NCBI GenBank assembly: GCA_039917615.1
Contig: JBDSJD010000048.1
Span: 1 to 64,000 of the forward strand
Length of the DNA: 64,000 nucleotides
Direction: 5' to 3'
DNA from: ZC4RG30 sp039917615
GTDB taxonomy: Bacteria; Pseudomonadota; Gammaproteobacteria; Steroidobacterales; Steroidobacteraceae
Positions 59,458 to 64,000 of this stretch are shown one piece after another (within the stretch, counting starts at the first letter, position 1; each line of letters begins with the position of its first letter). Made by a program: the position numbers and the translations under genes. Under the pieces are notes generated by a model that was not told the origin of the DNA, did no database searches, and saw only the letters and a list, made by a program, of their open reading frames with translations.

Positions 59458-61673
59458 GGGCGCGCATGATAGCCGAAGACCGTGGCGACGACTTCCTGCA
59501 AACGCCCGGCGGTCATGGGTCTGTGCACCCGGCCATCGGCGGAAATGCGCAACCGCACGCTGCCTTCGGCGGCGGTGGCGAGCACGACGAATCCATCGCT
59601 GGCCCACTTCCGGCGCAACTGCAGCCAGGACGCAGACTGCCACTCCGACTGCGAAACACTGGCCAGCAGCAATGTGTCGAGGGCAGGTTTACGCTGTGCC
59701 GCGGCGCTTGCCGCGCGCGGCAACAGCAGCAGCCGCGCGTCTACTTCGCGCAGTGGTGGCTTGGCGCCGTCGACACGCCCGGATTCTGAGGCAAGCTCCA
59801 CCCAGTGCCCGCCGATGGCAGCTTGCAGAACGCAGCCTTTGACCGACGCGCGCGAAGCCAGGCTGAACTCGATGCCGTCCCAGCGCCAGTTCCGCGGGGT
59901 GCACACAGCCAGTTCCGGCGGCGCAGGTCCAGCCGCTATTTCTACGCGTCGCAGAGGCAGCAAAGCCGCAGCGCGCACCAGCGCCGCCTGCACATTACGA
60001 CCGAGACTGCCCGCCAACCACAGATCCAGGGCCGGATAGCCGCTGCGCCGCAGCTGCGGCAGAACCTGCGAATCGAATGATCTGCCGGCGCTGCCGAACT
60101 TCTCTCCTGTGCCATACAGCAACAGGTGCTGCTCCGTGCGCAGCAACACCGCCGACGACGCGCCGACATCCAGCATGTCCAGCCATAGTTCGCCCCGGGC
60201 GGGTCGCGGTTCGCGCAGCAGGAAAACGCTGCACAACGCGGCCAGCGCCACGCAGCGCAAACCGCGGGTCACAGGCGTGAGAGCCAGCAACAACGCGGGC
60301 AGTGCCAGCAGGTACCAGGCTGTGGGCACCTGGGCAGTCCAGACTGCGCCGGCAACTTCTGCGCAGCGCGCCAGCACTGGCCACAGCCAGGATGCCACGA
60401 CGGAAGCTAGCGACACGAGTTGGTCCGCGCACCACTGCGCGGCCGCGCCCGGCAGCAGATAACCCAGCGTTGCCAGCAACACGGGCGGCACCAGCAGGAA
60501 TGTGAACACCGGGATAGCCAGCGCATTGGCCAGCACACCGACAGCGGAAAATGATCCGAAGATGGCCAATGTTGCCGGCAGCAGCGCCAGGGTGACCACT
60601 CCCTGCACATGGGTCGCGGCACGCAACGGGGCGGCCTGCTGCATGCGGGCGCCGGCCAGCAGCACGATGGCGGCAACCGCAGCGAACGACAGCCAGAAAC
60701 CCGCACTGAGCGCCGCCAGCGGGTCATACAGCAGGACCACAGTCAGTGCGGCAGCCACACTCCATGCCGGTCGGGACGCCCGCGCGCATTCGCGCAGCAA
60801 CAGGAAAGCCGCGAGCATGACCACTGTGCGCTGCGCCGGCACTGAGAAGCCGGACAGCAACGCATAGGCCAGCGCCAGCACCACGCCCGTGGCGGCGGCA
60901 AAGACCTCGCGGCGCAGTCCTGCAAGCAAGGGGATGCGCCGCCACAGCACGCGGGCCAGCACCATGCTGAGCAACGCGAAGAAGGTCACATGCATTCCCG
61001 AGATCGCAACCAGATGCGTAATGCCGGTTGCATTGAACACACGCCACTGCTGCGCCGAAACCTCGCCGGTGGCTCCAACCGCAAGCGCGGCCAGCAGCGC
61101 CGCAGCGGATGGATCGGCGACACGGGCATCGATACGCGCCGCAACCCTGGCCCGCAGCTGATCGATACTCCAGGTTGCGCCGGCCTCGCGGTGATTTAGC
61201 GGGCCCGGGACGACCCGCGCCATGGAACTGACCTGGTCGCGCAGCAATGCGCGGGCCTGCATGGCTGACGGTGGCGCACTGAACTGGGCTGCAAACTGCC
61301 AGGTTTCACCCAGCCGCGGTGTTGCCGCAGCAGCTGGCATCGTCAGCCGCACACGCTGCGGCCGCAGCTGCGGCTGGCGCGGAAAGCTCACCTGCGCATC
61401 GAAACGCCAGCCTGAGCCATCTTGTGAGGGAATCGAAGAGATTTGCGCCTGGATCAGTTGGCGATCGGTGCTGACGACAGCCGGCGCCTGCACTGCGTGC
61501 GCAACCTGCTGCGCATAGAGGAATCCGCCCACCAGCAGCAGCCCGATGCGCAGGTTTGCCCTGTACAGCAGCAGCGGCACTGCCGCCACCAGCAACCAGA
61601 ACAGCGGCTGCCGCAGGAAGGGAGGCACCCACAGCGCCAGCAGCACACCACCGAGCAACAGCAAGCTGCGCAC
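59454..61673 (-). CDS. comEC: ComEC/Rec2-family DNA uptake protein with degenerate MBL domain
   Basis: Predicted channel for transforming DNA. The 739-aa protein has an N-terminal OB-like region, the competence membrane domain with THLVAISGMHVTFFALL (ISGMH about 224-228) and FSVPAQRTVVML, about ten hydrophobic helices, then a C-terminal beta-lactamase-like domain beginning LDMLDVGASSAVLLRTEQHLLLYGTG. That domain lacks the HxHxDH metal motif: the equivalent segment reads DLWLAGSLGRNVQAAL. GTG at 61673 has GGGGAG 6 nt upstream; GTG 61727 is rejected. Confidence 0.9.
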   Translation of the reverse strand: MRSLLLLGGVLLALWVPPFLRQPLFWLLVAAVPLLLYRANLRIGLLLVGGFLYAQQVAHAVQAPAVVSTDRQLIQAQISSIPSQDGSGWRFDAQVSFPRQPQLRPQRVRLTMPAAAATPRLGETWQFAAQFSAPPSAMQARALLRDQVSSMARVVPGPLNHREAGATWSIDQLRARVAARIDARVADPSAAALLAALAVGATGEVSAQQWRVFNATGITHLVAISGMHVTFFALLSMVLARVLWRRIPLLAGLRREVFAAATGVVLALAYALLSGFSVPAQRTVVMLAAFLLLRECARASRPAWSVAAALTVVLLYDPLAALSAGFWLSFAAVAAIVLLAGARMQQAAPLRAATHVQGVVTLALLPATLAIFGSFSAVGVLANALAIPVFTFLLVPPVLLATLGYLLPGAAAQWCADQLVSLASVVASWLWPVLARCAEVAGAVWTAQVPTAWYLLALPALLLALTPVTRGLRCVALAALCSVFLLREPRPARGELWLDMLDVGASSAVLLRTEQHLLLYGTGEKFGSAGRSFDSQVLPQLRRSGYPALDLWLAGSLGRNVQAALVRAAALLPLRRVEIAAGPAPPELAVCTPRNWRWDGIEFSLASRASVKGCVLQAAIGGHWVELASESGRVDGAKPPLREVDARLLLLPRAASAAAQRKPALDTLLLASVSQSEWQSASWLQLRRKWASDGFVVLATAAEGSVRLRISADGRVHRPMTAGRLQEVVATVFGYHARP

Positions 61674-61753
61674 TGCACTCTCCCCATCGCGCAGCGGCCG
61701 CGCCCGCAACCGATTTCTGCCCAGCACGGCCGGCCTGCTAAAATCGCGGCACC

Positions 61754-62275
61754 ATGCCCCGACGGTTATTCCTCAAACTGCGCCCAATCGCCGCAAAAAT
61801 GCGCGAGAGCTGGTATTTCCGGATGCTGGGCCCGCGACTTACCGATTCGCGCCTGTGGTCCATGAACCGTCGCGGCATCACCACGGCATTCGGCGCAGCC
61901 ATCGCCATATTGTTCATCCCACTGCCGACGCATGTGCTGTTTGGCTTGCTGGCGGCGATGATCTGGCGACTCAACCTGCCGACAATGATTGTGTCGCTGT
62001 TCCTGCTCAATCCACTGACCGCGGTACCCCTTTACTACGCCGCCTACCGGGTAGGCACACTCGTCCTCGGGCAGCCAGTTGGAAATTTTGCCTTCGAACT
62101 GAGCTGGACCTGGCTGCAGACCGGCCTTGGCTCTATCTGGAAGCCGTTTCTGGTCGGCTGCCTGGTGTGCAGCATCGTGGGAGGCTTTCTCGCTTACTGG
62201 TTGCTGGAACTGATCTGGCGCATCAGCACGGTGAACAGGTTAAACGCGAAGCGCGCAGGCGTCAGGGAGAATTAG
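61754..62275 (+). CDS. DUF2062 membrane protein
   Basis: A 173-aa protein with a basic N-terminus, a hydrophobic hairpin (ITTAFGAAIAILFIPLPTHVLF, about 42-63) containing the PLPTH motif typical of DUF2062, then NLPTMIVSLFLLNPLTAVPLYY and a third helix (about 134-158). A TAAAAT box at 61739-61744 lies 10 nt before the ATG, so the transcript may be leaderless. Its end overlaps convergent lolD by 14 nt. Confidence 0.85.
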   Translation: MPRRLFLKLRPIAAKMRESWYFRMLGPRLTDSRLWSMNRRGITTAFGAAIAILFIPLPTHVLFGLLAAMIWRLNLPTMIVSLFLLNPLTAVPLYYAAYRVGTLVLGQPVGNFAFELSWTWLQTGLGSIWKPFLVGCLVCSIVGGFLAYWLLELIWRISTVNRLNAKRAGVREN

Positions 62276-62957
62276 CGCGCTGTTCGTGCAATTTTCCATC
62301 CTGCAGCACCAGCACCCGTTCCATGCGTGCCGCCAGCCGGATGTCATGGGTCACCACGACAAGGCTGGTGCCCCGTTCGCGGTTCAGCTCCAGCATCAAC
62401 TCGAAAACCTGCGCTGCATTCGCGCCATCGAGGTTGCCTGTAGGCTCATCGGCCAGCACCAGCAGGGGCTCTGTGACCAGTGCACGTGCCACGGCGGCCC
62501 GCTGGCGCTCGCCACCCGAAAGCTGATGTGGACGATGGCGCAGCCGCGCTCCCAGTCCCACCCGCTCCAGCACGCGTTTTGCACTTTCCTGCGCAGCCTT
62601 GGCAGAGACGCGACGCACCAGCAATGGCATGGCCACGTTTTCCAGCGCCGAGAATTCCGGCAACAAATGGTGGAACTGGTAGACAAAACCCAGGCTGCGA
62701 TTGCGCAATTCGCAGCGCTCGCGCTCCGGCAGCGCATGGATGTCACGCCCCGCCACGTGCACGCTGCCTGAATCAGGAACGTCCAGACCACCCAGCACCT
62801 GCAGCAGCGTGGTCTTGCCGGAACCGGAGGCGCCAACGATCGCGATGCGCTCCCCGGCGCCAACAGAAAGCCCCGCCCCATCGAGCACCCTCAACACGCT
62901 GCTGCCTTCGGTGAAGCTGCGTACCAGGTCATTCGCCTGCAAAACCGCTTCAGTCAT
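62262..62957 (-). CDS. lolD: lipoprotein-releasing ABC transporter ATPase LolD
   Basis: Powers release of lipoproteins to LolA. The 231-aa protein has Walker A IVGASGSGKTTLLQ, the Q-loop region VYQFHHLLPEFSALENVAMP diagnostic of LolD, signature LSGGERQRAAVARAL, Walker B LLVLADEPTGNLD and switch VTHD. ATG at 62957 overlaps the lolC end by 8 nt. Confidence 0.95.
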   Translation of the reverse strand: MTEAVLQANDLVRSFTEGSSVLRVLDGAGLSVGAGERIAIVGASGSGKTTLLQVLGGLDVPDSGSVHVAGRDIHALPERERCELRNRSLGFVYQFHHLLPEFSALENVAMPLLVRRVSAKAAQESAKRVLERVGLGARLRHRPHQLSGGERQRAAVARALVTEPLLVLADEPTGNLDGANAAQVFELMLELNRERGTSLVVVTHDIRLAARMERVLVLQDGKLHEQRANSP

Positions 62958-64000
62958 GACGCAGAGCCTCCGCCGGCAACACGCGGGATGCGCGCCAGGA
63001 CGGATAAATGGTAGCGAGCAGGCACAGCAGCAATGCCACCAGCGCCACCTGCAGCACATCACCCATTTGCACCTGTGCGGGCAGATCGCTCATGAAATAC
63101 ACCTTCGCATCCAAAAAATGCATGCCGGTAACTTTCTCCAGCAGATGCACGATCTGCTCAAGATACGCGGACATCAGCGCGCCCAGCGCAATGCCTGCCG
63201 CCACACCCGTGAGGCCGATGGCCACGCCCTGCACGGCGAACACGCGCAGGATGTTCCGCGGCCTGGCGCCCAGCGTACGCAGGATGGCGATATCGGTTTC
63301 CTTTTCCTTCACGACCATGACCAGCGTGGCAACTATATTGAATGCGGCGATGGCCACGATCATCGACAGAATGATAAACAGCATCGACTTGGTCATCTGT
63401 ATGGAGCGGAAGAAATTCTCGTGCTTGTGCGTCCAGTCGGAGATGGCGTAAGCGCCGCCCGGATTTTCCGCCAGATCTTCCGCGAGGCGCCGCACCGTTA
63501 CCGGCGCCTGCAGCGCATCGTCCAGTGTCAGGCGCACACCCGTCATGCCGTCGCCCAGCGCCAGCATGCGCGCGGCATCGCTGGCGTGAATCAGGGCCAT
63601 CCCGCGATCGTATTCATACATGCCAGACCTGAAGATGCCAGCCACTGTAAAGGTCTTCATGCGCGGCATGATGCCAGCGGGCGTCACCGTGGCCTTCGGC
63701 GGAATGAGCACCACCGAATCATTGACCGTGACCCGCAGCTCGGCTGCCAGGGCTTCACCCAGCATGATGCGGAACGCGCCGGGCTTCAGATCGTCAAGCG
63801 ACCCGGACAGCATGGAACGCGCCATACCCGTTGCATGTATTTCCTGCGGGGGGTCCACACCGCGCAATTCCACACCCACCATGCGGTCCCCGCCCGCCAG
63901 CATCACCCGTGACTCAATGTACGGCACGGCCGACACGACGCCGCGCATCTGCGCGGCCTGTGCCTGCACGCTACGCCACTCCGGCAGCGTTTCTCCCTGG
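62950..64000 (-). CDS. lolC: lipoprotein-releasing ABC transporter permease LolC/E, 5' end cut off
   Basis: MacB-type permease that moves outer-membrane lipoproteins out of the inner membrane. 350 codons are present and the frame runs off the right edge, so roughly the first 65-75 residues with the first helix are missing. A periplasmic domain (to about 185) precedes FFRSIQMTKSMLFIILSMIVAIAAFNIVATLVMVVKEKETDIAILRTLGA (read in part), a second helix near VFAVQGVAIGLTGVAAGIALG and a last helix near DVLQVALVALLLCLLATIYPS. LolC and LolE are not distinguished from this part. Confidence 0.92.
   Translation of the reverse strand, partial: QGETLPEWRSVQAQAAQMRGVVSAVPYIESRVMLAGGDRMVGVELRGVDPPQEIHATGMARSMLSGSLDDLKPGAFRIMLGEALAAELRVTVNDSVVLIPPKATVTPAGIMPRMKTFTVAGIFRSGMYEYDRGMALIHASDAARMLALGDGMTGVRLTLDDALQAPVTVRRLAEDLAENPGGAYAISDWTHKHENFFRSIQMTKSMLFIILSMIVAIAAFNIVATLVMVVKEKETDIAILRTLGARPRNILRVFAVQGVAIGLTGVAAGIALGALMSAYLEQIVHLLEKVTGMHFLDAKVYFMSDLPAQVQMGDVLQVALVALLLCLLATIYPSWRASRVLPAEALRHD

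Overview
The window looks like a chromosomal segment of a high-G+C gammaproteobacterium. The gene orders hrcA-grpE-dnaK-dnaJ-dapB-carAB-greA, fur/bamE/ratA/smpB/ssrA and lolCD/comEC/exbBD/msbA/lpxK/kdsB are typical of Xanthomonadales, Nevskiales and Steroidobacterales relatives. That placement is inference from gene order and protein style; no 16S rRNA gene is present. I saw no tRNA, rRNA, CRISPR array, insertion sequence or integrase. Coding density is very high and many operons are joined by ATGA or GTGA overlaps.

Layout. 1-4957 (minus): ftsH, folP, glmM and a tpiA cut by the left edge, with yhbY divergent at 5147. The rlmE gene that often precedes ftsH is absent here. 5512-12433 (minus): a metal-efflux-like operon of an OprB-like porin, a YVTN beta-propeller protein, a half-length RND adaptor, a CusA-type RND pump, a 32-codon copy of the adaptor C-terminus and a YtkA-like lipoprotein. 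12651-13626 (plus): a PadR regulator and a PspC-domain membrane protein. 13647-24516 (minus): the heat-shock and biosynthesis operon hrcA to greA. 24647-30103: nadK, recN, fur, bamE, ratA, smpB and a radical SAM gene.

30123-31326 is the most unusual part. The tmRNA gene ssrA is interrupted inside its T-loop by a 296-nt group I intron whose P1 to P9 helices and terminal G can be traced. Removing it restores a normal T-arm and a 355-nt tmRNA with tag ANDDNYALAA. A single-motif LAGLIDADG homing endonuclease gene lies just downstream of the 3' exon, outside the intron. A class II Fic gene with a three-copy operator follows.

32574-40179: a TrhO-RluA fusion, the oxidative and Entner-Doudoroff sugar genes pgl, zwf, edd and eda, and two small genes of unknown role. 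40199-53486 is a fatty-acid oxidation gene followed by a metal-cofactor and formate module: tungstate transporter tupBCA with yqeB, divergent from an NAD-linked formate dehydrogenase (an FdsG-FdsB fusion plus FdsA), then moeA, mobA, mobB and fdhD, with a MarR regulator upstream of fdhD. 54193-64000: lipid A/LPS and envelope genes (kdsB, Trm112-like, lpxK, msbA, exbDB), a comEC with a degenerate C-terminal domain, a DUF2062 protein, and lolD and lolC, the latter cut by the right edge.

The longest stretches without protein genes are the ssrA gene (30123-30773), 18533-18776 (carA promoter and leader), 12434-12650 (divergent promoter region with an inverted repeat), 4958-5146 and 54041-54192; in the last two I see nothing clear beyond promoter-like sequence.
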